Positions 51,566 to 62,904 of a DNA stretch of 64,000 nt are shown here, piece after piece (positions within the stretch are counted from its first letter, which is position 1; every line of letters begins with the position of its first letter). This stretch comes from Bacteroidales bacterium (GTDB lineage Bacteria; Bacteroidota; Bacteroidia; Bacteroidales; UBA932). The stretch covers positions 62,001-126,000 of the forward strand of contig JAFTMS010000032.1 in the NCBI GenBank assembly GCA_017452265.1, read 5' to 3'. The notes under the pieces are model-generated. The model saw nothing but the letters and a program-made list of their open reading frames with translations. It was not told the origin of the DNA and searched no databases. The position numbers and the translations under genes are program-made.

Positions 51566-51599
51566 AGCCGGCTCGCAGAAATGCGGGCCGGTTTTATTT
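51566..51599. terminator. Terminator between converging rpmE2 and rluA-like genes
   Basis: GCCGGCTCGC (51567-51576) pairs with GCGGGCCGGT (51583-51592), two G-U pairs, then TTTTA on the plus strand. It sits 23 bp after the L31 stop and abuts the stop of the minus-strand gene. Confidence 0.8.
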
Positions 51600-53254
51600 C
51601 AGGCCTGTTCGGAAAATCCATTGACAAGACTCCGGAACGTCATGTCTATGTCATCGGCAGGATGTCGCAATGTTATGCTCAAGGCATGAAGGCAGAGACG
51701 TGGTGAAACGGCTGACCGACCGACTGAATGCGCTCCGTACAGCAGGTCGCCGAGAATCGGCCGCCCGAGGCCGAACGTGTGCGCGGAATGGACGCGGAGC
51801 TGGTGTGTCCGGCCTGTAATCGGACTGAAAAACACGTCTGCCGTTCCGTCAGGATTGATGCGGAGCAGTTCATAGTCCGTTATCGCTGCCTTTCCCTGCG
51901 AAATGTCCGCCTTCTGCCTCGGGCGCTCGTCATAGTCCGGCCCGAGAGGCAGTTCGATGCGTCCTCTTGCGGCCAAAGACGGCCCGTCTGACAGCCTTGC
52001 CATGTATGTCTTGCGGACGCTGTGCTCTTCAAACTGTCTGCGTAGGTGTACGGCCGCTTCCGCTGTCTTGGCGAAGATTATGACTCCGGATGTATCCATG
52101 TCCAGACGGTGTACGGCATGGATTGTGGCGGAATATCCTGCATCAAGCCATTCCTGAAGGGACTGCCTGCCGTCAAGACCGGGAACCGACGGCATTCCGG
52201 ACGGTTTGCTGACCGCAATCAGATGCTCGTCTTCATGTATTACAAAAGGCTCGCTGCATATGTCTGCATCCGGCATGATGTCAAGCCCTCGCATCATGAA
52301 ACCGAGAAGCGGGCCGCATTTGCTTGTGCAGGACGGATAGAAATGCCCGTGTGTGCGTACGGCTGTATCGGGCGACAGACCATACCAGAATTCACCCATT
52401 GCAAGTGGCTGCAGACCGTTTCTATAGGCATATTCCAACAGTTTTGGGGCGGCACATTCTCCCGTGCCTCCCGGCGGAACGCTGCCTTGCTCTGCAAATA
52501 TCTCCCCGATGGATGCCTGCTCGCCAAGAGCGTTGTGCACGATGAACTGTCTGAATATCCATTTCTGCAGTTCGTCCGACATTGCGGCACGCGATGCCTT
52601 CATGGATGTCACTTCCGCCGTTGCATGTTCCAGCCTCTCCCGGACATCTGCAATGCGTTCCTCCCAGCCGAGCCGCATCCTTCTCAGCTCTGCCTTCTCG
52701 AACTGGCTCTCGCGTACAAGTTCCGCAAGCTCTCCTTCGTCCGACGCATTGAGCCTCCGCTCGTCCCTTTCCCGCTTCGAAACCGCCATACGCGCCTTCA
52801 TAAGCCCGATTTCCTCATCCCTGCGCTCCTGAATGGAAACCAGTTCCTCACGCAGTTCCGACAGCGATTCTGAATTCTCAACAGCCTTGATCCGCTTCCC
52901 GAGTGCTGTGATTTCCGCTTCCCGGATCTTGAAATGCCCGGCCGGATCAAGCAGGTCGTATATCGGCGGCACGAAGCCCTCGATGAAGTTTCTTCCGCCG
53001 GCATTCCCTGAAAATGCAGCTGAAAAACCTATTCCGGAAGCCGAACCGACAACCAGCACACCAAGCATCTTGCCCTCCGAAAATACCTCGGAAAGTGCTT
53101 CCGAGGCCTCAATGCGCTCCATGACATGCGATGCAGCCAGACGCACCAGCGGATGCGGAGCATATCTGAAGGGATTTGTAAACCTTTCGGTCTGTTCCGC
53201 AGGACATGCCGCCAGTTCGTCCTGAGTGAAATATGTTAGAATATTCTCCGTCAC
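51599..53254 (-). CDS. Long RluA-family pseudouridine synthase with coiled-coil N-terminal region
   Basis: 551 residues if started at GTG 53254, whose GTGA overlaps the nth stop; ATG starts at 53317 or 53308 lie inside nth. The C-terminal third is the RluA catalytic domain: LIAVSKPSGMPSVPG, IHAVHRLDMDTSGVII with the catalytic Asp, and SPITGRTHQLRVHSA. Upstream is a roughly 300-residue region with a glycine-rich stretch (GVLVVGSASGIGFSAAFSGN), a charged segment likely to be coiled coil (about residues 130-230) and a Cys pair before the catalytic domain. Such extended RluA members are known but their extra part has no clear role. Third gene of the ftsE-nth-rluA unit. Confidence 0.85.
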   Translation of the reverse strand: MTENILTYFTQDELAACPAEQTERFTNPFRYAPHPLVRLAASHVMERIEASEALSEVFSEGKMLGVLVVGSASGIGFSAAFSGNAGGRNFIEGFVPPIYDLLDPAGHFKIREAEITALGKRIKAVENSESLSELREELVSIQERRDEEIGLMKARMAVSKRERDERRLNASDEGELAELVRESQFEKAELRRMRLGWEERIADVRERLEHATAEVTSMKASRAAMSDELQKWIFRQFIVHNALGEQASIGEIFAEQGSVPPGGTGECAAPKLLEYAYRNGLQPLAMGEFWYGLSPDTAVRTHGHFYPSCTSKCGPLLGFMMRGLDIMPDADICSEPFVIHEDEHLIAVSKPSGMPSVPGLDGRQSLQEWLDAGYSATIHAVHRLDMDTSGVIIFAKTAEAAVHLRRQFEEHSVRKTYMARLSDGPSLAARGRIELPLGPDYDERPRQKADISQGKAAITDYELLRINPDGTADVFFSPITGRTHQLRVHSAHTFGLGRPILGDLLYGAHSVGRSAVSPRLCLHALSITLRHPADDIDMTFRSLVNGFSEQA

Positions 53255-53898
53255 TTCACGATGACATTGCTTTCCCTGTATTCCCTGCAGATGTCTGTCA
53301 GGCCGCATTCCGCACATTTTGGCTTGCGGGCTGTGCAGACATATCTTCCGTGCAGGATGAGCCAGTGGTGTGCCTTTGCACGCAGCTCCTCCGCGAAGCC
53401 TTCCGTAAGGTCACGCTCCACGGCCTCCACGGTGTTCCCGTCCGAAAGTCCTATTCTGCGCGACACCCTGAAAACATGCGTATCCACTGCTATCACGGGC
53501 TTGTCATACACCACGGAAGCGATGACGTTTGCTGTCTTTCTTCCCACTCCGGGCAGCGTCTCCAGCAGCGCCGGCTCGGATGGAACCTCGCCTCCGAAAT
53601 CTGAGATCAGCTTCGAAGCCATCCCTATGAGATGCTTTGCCTTGTTGTTTGGAAAAGATATCGATTTTATGAGTTCGTACACTTCTTCAAAAGATGCTGC
53701 AGCCAGATCTGCAGGCTCGGGAAAACGCTTGAATATCAGAGGTGTATGCATATTTACCCTTTTGTCTGTACATTGCGCCGAAAGAATCACGGCGATGAGC
53801 AGATGAAAGGGCGAGTCGTAATGAAGCTCCGTCTCTGCGACCTCCATGTTCGCGGAGAACCAGCGTGTCACGCTGCCGTAAAGTTCCTTCCGTTCCAT
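53251..53898 (-). CDS. nth: Endonuclease III (base-excision DNA glycosylase/AP lyase)
   Basis: 215 residues. It excises oxidised pyrimidines and cuts at AP sites. Helix-hairpin-helix LLETLPGVGRKTANVI contains the catalytic Lys, followed by VIAVDTHVFRVSRR with the catalytic Asp. The C-terminal iron-sulfur loop C-x6-C-x2-C-x5-C is complete (CTARKPKCAECGLTDIC). Typical length. One base separates it from the ftsE stop upstream, and its stop overlaps the GTG of the RluA-like gene, so the three are one operon. Confidence 0.97.
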   Translation of the reverse strand: MERKELYGSVTRWFSANMEVAETELHYDSPFHLLIAVILSAQCTDKRVNMHTPLIFKRFPEPADLAAASFEEVYELIKSISFPNNKAKHLIGMASKLISDFGGEVPSEPALLETLPGVGRKTANVIASVVYDKPVIAVDTHVFRVSRRIGLSDGNTVEAVERDLTEGFAEELRAKAHHWLILHGRYVCTARKPKCAECGLTDICREYRESNVIVK

Positions 53899-53899
53899 G

Positions 53900-54613
53900 T
53901 CAGATCGTCAGCTCAAGGTCTATCGCTTCGTCCGCCTTCTGCTCGCAGCATGTCTCCTCCTTGCACACCATCACGCGGCCGGGATACTTCTCGAAGATCT
54001 GCCTGTTGTGAGTGACCATGACGATGGCGGTGCCTTTGTCCCTGTTGATTCCTGTGAGCAGCTTCATGATGCCGTCTGCAGTCTCGTTGTCGAGATTTCC
54101 TGTCGGCTCGTCGGCTATGATCACCTGAGGGTCATTCAGAAGCGAACGGGCGATGGCGATACGCTGCTGCTCTCCGCCGGAAAGCTGATGCGGCATCTTG
54201 TGGGCCTTGAGCTCCATTCCGACAGCCTCCAGCACCGCCGTCATCCTCTTCCTCATGTCTTCCTCCGACTTCCAGCCTGTCGCCCGCAGCACGAAAAGGA
54301 GATTCTCCTCCACGCTTCTGTCCATCAGAAGCTGGAAATCCTGAAACACGACTCCCATCCTGCGTCTCAGATAAGGTATGTCCTTGTCCCTGATACCCAC
54401 AAGATTGTATCCGCAGGCCATCCCGCTGCCCTTTGAAAGGGGATTCTCGGCGATGATTGTCCTGATGATGGAGGTCTTTCCGGTGCCTACCTTTCCGACG
54501 ATATACACGAAATCCCCTGGATATACGTCCATGTCGAGTCCGTAAATGACTGTGGCTTCTCCGTTTACGATATCGGCGTCCTTGAATGAAATGATGGGAG
54601 TCTTGTCTTCCAT
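53900..54613 (-). CDS. ftsE: Cell-division ATP-binding protein FtsE
   Basis: 237 residues from ATG 54613. The ATPase of the FtsEX complex, which controls peptidoglycan hydrolases at the division site. Walker A is GKVGTGKT at residues 40-47, followed by the Q-loop VVFQDFQLL, ABC signature LSGGEQQRIAIARSL, Walker B VIIADEP and the switch His in MVTHN. The short domain with an FtsE-like RRRMGVVFQDFQLLMDRSV block fits FtsE better than LolD. ftsX is not adjacent in the window. First gene of the ftsE-nth-rluA unit; the C-terminus has a Cys pair (CC) of unknown meaning. Confidence 0.88.
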   Translation of the reverse strand: MEDKTPIISFKDADIVNGEATVIYGLDMDVYPGDFVYIVGKVGTGKTSIIRTIIAENPLSKGSGMACGYNLVGIRDKDIPYLRRRMGVVFQDFQLLMDRSVEENLLFVLRATGWKSEEDMRKRMTAVLEAVGMELKAHKMPHQLSGGEQQRIAIARSLLNDPQVIIADEPTGNLDNETADGIMKLLTGINRDKGTAIVMVTHNRQIFEKYPGRVMVCKEETCCEQKADEAIDLELTI

Positions 54614-54638
54614 GAGTAAAAAATAAGCTATAAACACG

Positions 54639-54646
54639 CAAATATA
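54639..54646 (-). promoter_or_regulatory. Putative -7 box for the ftsE operon
   Basis: On the minus strand TATATTTG matches the -7 consensus, 26 bp upstream of ATG 54613. Confidence 0.55.
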
Positions 54647-54659
54647 GTGGAAAAATGGT

Positions 54660-54667
54660 TAAATTTG
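54660..54667 (+). promoter_or_regulatory. Putative -7 box for the TPR-OMP unit
   Basis: TAAATTTG matches the -7 consensus, 26 bp upstream of ATG 54693. It is divergent to the ftsE box. Confidence 0.55.
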
Positions 54668-54692
54668 TACTTTTATAGCGAATAACATTAAG

Positions 54693-57600
54693 ATGCAGAT
54701 GAAATACAAGAATTTTGCAGCGGTGGTGGCTGTTCTCATGCTTGGCTCAGCTCCTTTTCTGAATGCACAGGACGGCACGTCAGGAAGATGGACAGAAAGG
54801 TTTCCGGAGGAGTTCCGTGAGGCTCTGAGGCTGCATGATGCAGGAATGTACAGCCGTTCACGTGTGCTTTTCGACGATATCGGTGACAAAAGCGCGGCCG
54901 CCGATCCGGAGGGATATTCGGTTCTGTGTGACGTGAAGGCGAAGGTTCCGGGGTACAGACAGAGCATGGATGCCTTCCTTAATGCCCGTCCGTATTCTCC
55001 TCTCGCCGTTGTGGTCCGCTTCGGACATGCGATGAATCTCTTTGACGCCCAGGACTATAAGGGCGCTTCCTCACAGCTTGCCAAGATCGATGTGAAGGAC
55101 GTCGACAAAAGCCGTCAGACAGAGTTCCTCTTCAAGAAGGCCTACTGCGATTTCGAGAACAAGGACATGCAGTCGGCTCTGAAGAACTTCAAGGAAGTGG
55201 ACAGGAGGCCTCAGTCGGATTACTCCGCTCCGTCGAGATATGCGACAGGATACATAAACTACACCCTCAAGGACTTCAAGGAGGCAGAAAAATGGTTCCG
55301 CAAGTCCGTGAAGGATGCGAGGTTCGCACAGATGTCGAACTATTACATCATGGAGTGCCGCTTCATGCAGGGAGACCATGAATATGTCGTGAAGACGGCG
55401 GACAGCATGTATGATGCGGTTTCGGACGAACGTAAGCCTCATCTCGCCCGCATAATCTCAGAGTCCTACCTCGTCCTCGGGGATGCGGACAACGCACGCA
55501 GATACTACAGCCTCACAGAGAAGGACAGCGGCGGCAGCAAGTCGAGGGCGGACTGGTTCTACAGCGGCTCGGTGCTCTACGCCGTGGAGGACTATAAAGG
55601 AGCGATAAACGCATTCGCGAACATGGGCGAGCGCACCGATTCCATAGGACAGGTCGCAAGCTACCACATGGGCTACAGCTACATCCAGACCAAGGACAAG
55701 GTCTCGGCGATGCAGGCCTTCAAGGAGGCATCCGCCCTGCCGTTCGATGCGGACATAGCCGAGGACGCATATTTCAATTGGGCCAAGCTCGCCTTCGACC
55801 TCAACAATGACACGTCCGTCTTCAACGACTACCAGAAGAAGTACTCGAGCCTTGAAAAAGGCGACAGGATCAACAGCTACATAGCTGTCGCCGCCCTCCA
55901 CAACCGTGATTACGAAGGTGCGGTCGAGGCCTATGACAAGATTGACGACCTGGATGAGGATATGAGGCTCAACTATATGAAGGCCAACTATCTGCGTGCA
56001 AACCAGCTCATCGGAAGCGGTTCGTACAGAAAGGCGATACCTTGTCTCAAGGTGGCGGCATACTATTCCGAAAAGAACAGTCGCTTCAACCAGCTCTCCC
56101 GCTACTGGCTTGCCGAGTCATACTACCGTAACGACCAGTACGAGGAGGCGCGCGATGTGTTCTCCAACCTTTACAACACGTCAGCCCTCTACGGAATGCC
56201 GGAATCGCACCTCCTTTCATACAACATAGCATACTGCTACTTCAAGGAAGGCAACTATGCCGCTGCCCTGAAATGGTTCACGCAGTATCTCGGCGAAAAA
56301 TCTGTCAATTACCGCAAGAGCGCCCTTGAGCGTCAAGGAGACTGCCACTTCATGGCGAAGGATTACAAGGCCGCAGCCGGTGTGTATGACAAGGTGCTGA
56401 AGGAATATTTCAGCGTCAACGACATATATCCGTACTACCAGGCCGCCCTGTCGTATGGCCTCGACAACAATTCGGCGAAGAAGGTGGAACTGCTTTCTAA
56501 CGTCCTGAAGGCGTCTCCACAGTCGAAGTTCTATCCTGAGGCTCTCTTTGAGCTCGGACGTACGTATGCCCTCATGGAGAAGGACGAGGAGGCTTTCGGC
56601 TGCTTCCGCAGGCTTGCTTCCGATGTGAAGGACAACACTTTCGTGGCAAGGGCATACATCGAAATGGGTACACTTTCAAGAAACCAGTCTCAGTTCAACG
56701 AGGCGCTGGAATATTATAAGAAGGTGGTCGAGGAAATGCCGCTTTCGGGATATGCGGAGGATGCCCTGCTGGCGATAGAGTCGATATATCAGGCCAAGAA
56801 CGATCCGGAGGAGTACATAGCCTACATCGAGAAGATCGGCAAGGGTGCGACCAAGACCGAGGACGAGAAGGAAAGCATGATCTTCAACTCCGCAGAGCAG
56901 ATTTTCCTGTCTGAGAACTATGAGAAGGCCCTCGTTTCGCTCCAGTCCTACATCGCGAAATATCCTGAGGGCAAGGATGTGTACAAGGCGGAGTTCTATA
57001 TGGCCGAATCCTACAGCAGCCTCGGCAAGTACGAACAGGCCTGCGACAGCTACCGCAAGGTCATCAACAACGGCGAGGGCTCGTTTGTGGAGATATCCAT
57101 GCTCAAGTTCTCGGATCTTTCCTACAGGCTTGAGAAGTGGTCTGATGCGTTCGGGGGGTATTCTTCACTCTACAACGCGGCCAAGCTCGAGAACAACAGG
57201 ACCGCGGCCCTCGTGGGCATGATGCGTTCCTCATACAGGGGACATGATTGGGAACATGCCATATCGAACGCCGGAAAGGTGGTTTCTGAAGCACGTACGA
57301 CTGCTCTGGTGAAGACGGAGGCCAACTATATAAAGGCGAAGTCTTATCTTGCAACAAGCCGCCGTGACGAAGCCTTTGTAATACTCGAAAAGCTTGCTGC
57401 AGACGTGTCAGAGGCATACGGAGCAGAGGCCGCATATCTCCTGATACAGGACTGCTACGACAGGGGAGATTTCCCTCAGGTGGAGACGAGGGTATATGCT
57501 TTTGCGGACGCCGGTTCCGACCAGACATACTGGCTGGCGAAGAGCTTCGTCGTGCTCGGAGACTCTTTCGTCGAAAGGGGGGATATGGAGCAGGCAAAGG

Positions 57601-57710
57601 CGACGTTCGAGAGCGTGCGCGACGGTTACGAGCCTGCCGGAACGGAGGATGACGTCCTCGACAACGTGAACATGCGTCTGAAGAAACTTGCGGAAATCAC
57701 CGCACAATAA
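54693..57710 (+). CDS. Large tetratricopeptide-repeat exported protein
   Basis: 1005 residues. Signal peptide (hydrophobic to about residue 24, ending LNAQ). Almost the whole mature part is TPR-like helices, for example SSQLAKIDVKDVDKSRQTEF, FKEAEKWFRKSVKDARF, EEARDVFSNLYNTSALYG, YEKALVSLQSYIAKYPEG and MEQAKATFESVRDGYEP. Such proteins scaffold protein complexes, often in the periplasm. The gene is followed after 3 bp by an outer-membrane beta-barrel gene, so the pair is likely a periplasmic scaffold with an outer-membrane partner. Function unknown. ATG 54699 is an alternative start. Confidence 0.82.
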   Translation: MQMKYKNFAAVVAVLMLGSAPFLNAQDGTSGRWTERFPEEFREALRLHDAGMYSRSRVLFDDIGDKSAAADPEGYSVLCDVKAKVPGYRQSMDAFLNARPYSPLAVVVRFGHAMNLFDAQDYKGASSQLAKIDVKDVDKSRQTEFLFKKAYCDFENKDMQSALKNFKEVDRRPQSDYSAPSRYATGYINYTLKDFKEAEKWFRKSVKDARFAQMSNYYIMECRFMQGDHEYVVKTADSMYDAVSDERKPHLARIISESYLVLGDADNARRYYSLTEKDSGGSKSRADWFYSGSVLYAVEDYKGAINAFANMGERTDSIGQVASYHMGYSYIQTKDKVSAMQAFKEASALPFDADIAEDAYFNWAKLAFDLNNDTSVFNDYQKKYSSLEKGDRINSYIAVAALHNRDYEGAVEAYDKIDDLDEDMRLNYMKANYLRANQLIGSGSYRKAIPCLKVAAYYSEKNSRFNQLSRYWLAESYYRNDQYEEARDVFSNLYNTSALYGMPESHLLSYNIAYCYFKEGNYAAALKWFTQYLGEKSVNYRKSALERQGDCHFMAKDYKAAAGVYDKVLKEYFSVNDIYPYYQAALSYGLDNNSAKKVELLSNVLKASPQSKFYPEALFELGRTYALMEKDEEAFGCFRRLASDVKDNTFVARAYIEMGTLSRNQSQFNEALEYYKKVVEEMPLSGYAEDALLAIESIYQAKNDPEEYIAYIEKIGKGATKTEDEKESMIFNSAEQIFLSENYEKALVSLQSYIAKYPEGKDVYKAEFYMAESYSSLGKYEQACDSYRKVINNGEGSFVEISMLKFSDLSYRLEKWSDAFGGYSSLYNAAKLENNRTAALVGMMRSSYRGHDWEHAISNAGKVVSEARTTALVKTEANYIKAKSYLATSRRDEAFVILEKLAADVSEAYGAEAAYLLIQDCYDRGDFPQVETRVYAFADAGSDQTYWLAKSFVVLGDSFVERGDMEQAKATFESVRDGYEPAGTEDDVLDNVNMRLKKLAEITAQ

Positions 57711-57713
57711 AGG

Positions 57714-59447
57714 ATGATTATGAGAAGGTATATATATGCTTTGACGGCCCTCACGGCAGCTGCCCTGTCGGTGCGGGTGTCTGTGGCTCAGGATCTTGAC
57801 CCTACTGTCGAGGTCAGCAGGGCTTATGAGGGAAAGCTGATGGAGGTTCACAAGCCCGTCCTGAAGATGGCTGTGCCGGATTCTGTGCTCAGGTTCGACC
57901 TGGATTTCGATTATTCCGTATTCGAAAGCCCGTACAGGGGCTCATACGAGTTCAATCCGTATGCCATGACCATGAGGCCGACGACGGCTCCACGGAGACA
58001 GAAGTGCTTCTATCTGCGTGCTGGAGCGGGTTATGCCCTGCATCCGACTCTTGACCTGATCTGGTCTCCAAGATCTTCCAAGGCCTTCGATATGGATGTT
58101 TATGCCATGCACCGGTCATATATCGGCGAATACCGGAGCCTCGACACCCGGCTTCAGCCGACGGGGGAGTTCTGGAACGGCAACGACCTGCGTTCGAAGG
58201 CCGGAGCGGACTTCCACTTCGACTGGCGCAAGGCCAGGCTGGATTTCGGTGCCGGCTATTACGGACTGCATAGGAAGGATCTGTCTGCTTCGTCGGGCTA
58301 CAATGCCCTGGACCTTCATGCCCGGGTCCGCTCCAAATCTTCATGGCCGGAGCATTTCCTCTATGATTTCAGCATGAAGTACCGTCTTGGCGGCGACAGG
58401 ATGCAGTCCGATGCTGCCGTGAACGTGCTCCGGGAGCATGCCTTCAATTTCGACATGAGGCTTGCACCTTCGTCCAGAGGAGTGCATAACGTGTATTTTG
58501 ACGTGGCTCTGGAGCTGGACGCCTATTCAGGCTTTCTGGAGACGGTGATCGGCGAATTCGCTTTTGTCCCGCACTATTCTTTCAGATACGGCATCATGGA
58601 CCTGGATCTTGGAGTCCGTCTTGCCAAGCTCATGAGGGGCGACGGCGGGGTGACGATGTACAAGACCCGCGAGCAGTTCGTATATCCGGATGTCACGATG
58701 AGGTTCGACGTGGTCAGGAATGTCCTGAACATGTATCTTCGTGCTGGCGGCGGCAACAGGATAAACACATATTCGTCCCTGCTTGGGGACAATCACCATC
58801 TGAACATGACTTTCGGAAGGCAGCATCCTCTGCTTGACACGACTGTGGAACGCCTGTCCCTTATCCTTGGCTTTGAAGGCCGTATATCCTCAAGATTCAG
58901 CTATAATCTGCGTGGAGGATATGTCAATTACAAGAATGATGTGCTTGCGGCTCTGGCTCCGGTCGGAAATGAAACCGAAGATGCTTCCGGCGGTCCTGCG
59001 ATACTTCCGGCTGTCGGGTATGCCGCATATCAGAAGGGATTCATCTCTCTGGATTGGCGTCTGAAGACCGAAAGGGTGTCCTTTGAGGGAGGATTGGAAT
59101 ATGTCGACGCGTGGGGTGACGCCTTTGGAATTGACGAGGCTTCGGGGCTTTTCCGACCGGCGTCCCTGACGGGAGATGTGTCTTTCGAATATAATTTCAA
59201 GAGACGCATATTCGCAGGAATCGACTGCTCGTTTTCGACTGCGAGAGAGGCTTTCGTGACGGGATTCTCCGATGCTTGCCGGCTTCCGGGATATGCCGAC
59301 CTTGGGCTTGGTCTGGAATATGCTGCCGGCAGCAGGTTCTCGGTATGGCTTCGCGGAGGAAATCTTCTGAACATGAACATACAGCGCAACCCGCTTTACG
59401 CTGAAAGAGGGATAAATTTTACCGCGGGTATATGTTTGAGTTTCTAA
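57714..59447 (+). CDS. Outer-membrane beta-barrel protein (TonB-receptor-like)
   Basis: 577 residues. Signal peptide (ends VSVAQ). No carboxypeptidase-like or plug domain is evident. From about residue 90 onwards there are alternating aromatic strands (KCFYLRAGAGYALHPTLDLIW, RLDFGAGYYGLHRKDL, HNVYFDVALELDAYSG) and the last strand GINFTAGICLSF ends in Phe, as in outer-membrane barrels. Paired tightly with the TPR gene (3-bp gap). Family unassigned. ATG 57714 and ATG 57720 are both possible starts. It precedes gyrB by about 55 bp, which contains the gyrB promoter. Confidence 0.72.
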   Translation: MIMRRYIYALTALTAAALSVRVSVAQDLDPTVEVSRAYEGKLMEVHKPVLKMAVPDSVLRFDLDFDYSVFESPYRGSYEFNPYAMTMRPTTAPRRQKCFYLRAGAGYALHPTLDLIWSPRSSKAFDMDVYAMHRSYIGEYRSLDTRLQPTGEFWNGNDLRSKAGADFHFDWRKARLDFGAGYYGLHRKDLSASSGYNALDLHARVRSKSSWPEHFLYDFSMKYRLGGDRMQSDAAVNVLREHAFNFDMRLAPSSRGVHNVYFDVALELDAYSGFLETVIGEFAFVPHYSFRYGIMDLDLGVRLAKLMRGDGGVTMYKTREQFVYPDVTMRFDVVRNVLNMYLRAGGGNRINTYSSLLGDNHHLNMTFGRQHPLLDTTVERLSLILGFEGRISSRFSYNLRGGYVNYKNDVLAALAPVGNETEDASGGPAILPAVGYAAYQKGFISLDWRLKTERVSFEGGLEYVDAWGDAFGIDEASGLFRPASLTGDVSFEYNFKRRIFAGIDCSFSTAREAFVTGFSDACRLPGYADLGLGLEYAAGSRFSVWLRGGNLLNMNIQRNPLYAERGINFTAGICLSF

Positions 59448-59465
59448 GAAAAATTGCTAAATTTG
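59435..59465 (+). promoter_or_regulatory. gyrB promoter: TTTG, 19 bp, TAAATTTG
   Basis: TTTG (59435-59438) and TAAATTTG (59458-59465) are spaced exactly 19 bp; the -33 element lies inside the last codons of the upstream OMP gene. The -7 box ends 36 bp before ATG 59502. Confidence 0.7.
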
Positions 59466-59486
59466 TCCGTTTGTTTTAGAAAATAA

Positions 59487-61493
<2,007 letters not shown>

Positions 61494-61514
61494 TACTAAA
61501 CCATTATAACAGTT

Positions 61515-62786
61515 ATGACTGACATTTTTGAAAGAATCGAGAAGCATTCGGGCGGCCCTCTCGGCCAGTATGCCGCAAAGGCATTCGGATACTACATGTT
61601 CCCGAAGCTTGAGGGAGAACTCGGCCCTCATATGAAGTTCCAGGGCAAGGACGTCCTCGTATGGAGCCTCAACAACTACCTCGGACTTGCAAACCATCCT
61701 GAGGTGAGAAAGGCAGACGCGGAAGCAGCCGCAAAGTGGGGCCTTGCATACCCTATGGGAAGCCGTATGATGACAGGCCACACAGACCTTCACGAGCGCT
61801 TCGAGCGTGAACTCGCTGAGTTTGAGAGAAAGGAGGACGCATTCCTCTTCAACTTCGGTTATCAGGGAATCCTTTCAACAATCGACGCCCTTATGGATCG
61901 TCATGACGTAATCGTCTATGACTCAGAGGCTCACGCATGCCTTATCGACGGCGCGCGTCTTCATATGGGTAAGAGAATGACCTACCGTCACAACGATTAC
62001 GAAAGCTGCGAGAAGACTCTCCAGAGAGCGACAAAGCTCTGCGAAGAGACAGGCGGCGGAATCCTCCTCATCACCGAGGGTGTGTACGGTATGACAGGTG
62101 CTCTCGGCTTCCTCGACAAGATCGTTGAGCTCAAGAAGAAGTACAAGTTCAGAATTCTTATCGACGACGCTCACGGATTCGGTAACATGGGCCCTACAGG
62201 CCGTGGTACATCAGAGCATTTCGGCGTGATGGACGACATCGACCTTTATATCGGTGCATATGCGAAGTCAATGGCTTCGATCGGCGGTTTCGTTGCAGGT
62301 CCTAAGAAGATCATCAACTATCTCCGCTTCAACATGCGCTCGCAGATCTATGCAAAGTCTCTTCCTATGGCTCTCGTCGAGGGCGGTCTCAAGAGGCTCG
62401 AGATCATCCGTAGCAAGGAGGGAGACGAGCTCCGTCAGAAGCTCTTCACCATCACCAAGGCCCTTCAGGACGGCTTCCGCAACCTCGGCTTCGAAATCGG
62501 CCCTGCAGAGGCTTGTGTGACTCCGGTACAGATCAAGGGTGGCGTAGGTCAGGCGTCAAGAATGGCTGTAGACCTTCGTGAGAACTACGGCATCTTCTGC
62601 TCTGTGGTCATCTATCCTGTGATTCCTAAGGGAATGGTGATCTTCCGCATCATCTCGACTGCAGCCCACTCTATGGAGGATGTCGAGCGTACGCTCAAGG
62701 CATTCACGGAAGTGCGTGCAAAGCTCGATGCAGGCTACTATGATGGCGACGAGGGCGACATCGTAGATATGGCAGTGAAGGCGTAA
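61515..62786 (+). CDS. Serine palmitoyltransferase-type alpha-oxoamine synthase
   Basis: 423 residues, no signal peptide. A PLP enzyme of the alpha-oxoamine synthase family. NNYLGLANHPEV near residue 55, GSRMMTGHTDLHERFEREL near 76, DSEAHACLIDGARLHMG with the PLP-stacking His, ILIDDAHGFGNMG and the PLP-lysine motif AYAKSMASIGGFVAG with Lys251. The last resembles serine palmitoyltransferases (S-K-S-x-A-S-I-G-G) more than KBL or ALAS. Bacteroidota make sphingolipids from this step, so the likely reaction is serine plus palmitoyl-CoA to 3-ketodihydrosphingosine. KBL is a possible alternative. It lies between gyrB and the PgpH-like gene. Confidence 0.85.
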   Translation: MTDIFERIEKHSGGPLGQYAAKAFGYYMFPKLEGELGPHMKFQGKDVLVWSLNNYLGLANHPEVRKADAEAAAKWGLAYPMGSRMMTGHTDLHERFERELAEFERKEDAFLFNFGYQGILSTIDALMDRHDVIVYDSEAHACLIDGARLHMGKRMTYRHNDYESCEKTLQRATKLCEETGGGILLITEGVYGMTGALGFLDKIVELKKKYKFRILIDDAHGFGNMGPTGRGTSEHFGVMDDIDLYIGAYAKSMASIGGFVAGPKKIINYLRFNMRSQIYAKSLPMALVEGGLKRLEIIRSKEGDELRQKLFTITKALQDGFRNLGFEIGPAEACVTPVQIKGGVGQASRMAVDLRENYGIFCSVVIYPVIPKGMVIFRIISTAAHSMEDVERTLKAFTEVRAKLDAGYYDGDEGDIVDMAVKA

Positions 62787-62818
62787 TGCCGGTGAAGATT
62801 GACCGGATATCAGCATGA

Positions 62819-62849
62819 TCAGTGTCGTCGCATAAGGTGACGGCACTGA
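62819..62849 (+). other. Stable hairpin between the SPT-like and PgpH-like genes
   Basis: A 13-bp stem, TCAGTGTCGTCGC (62819-62831) with GTGACGGCACTGA (62837-62849), including G-U pairs, and a 5-nt ATAAG loop. No U run follows. It may act as an attenuator, mRNA stabiliser or weak terminator; it is the only clear structure in the 118-bp gap. Confidence 0.45.
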
Positions 62850-62904
62850 CTGTGCATTTATATGGGCAGGCATTTTGCCTTTGCCCTGCAAGAAAAGAAA
62901 CGTT

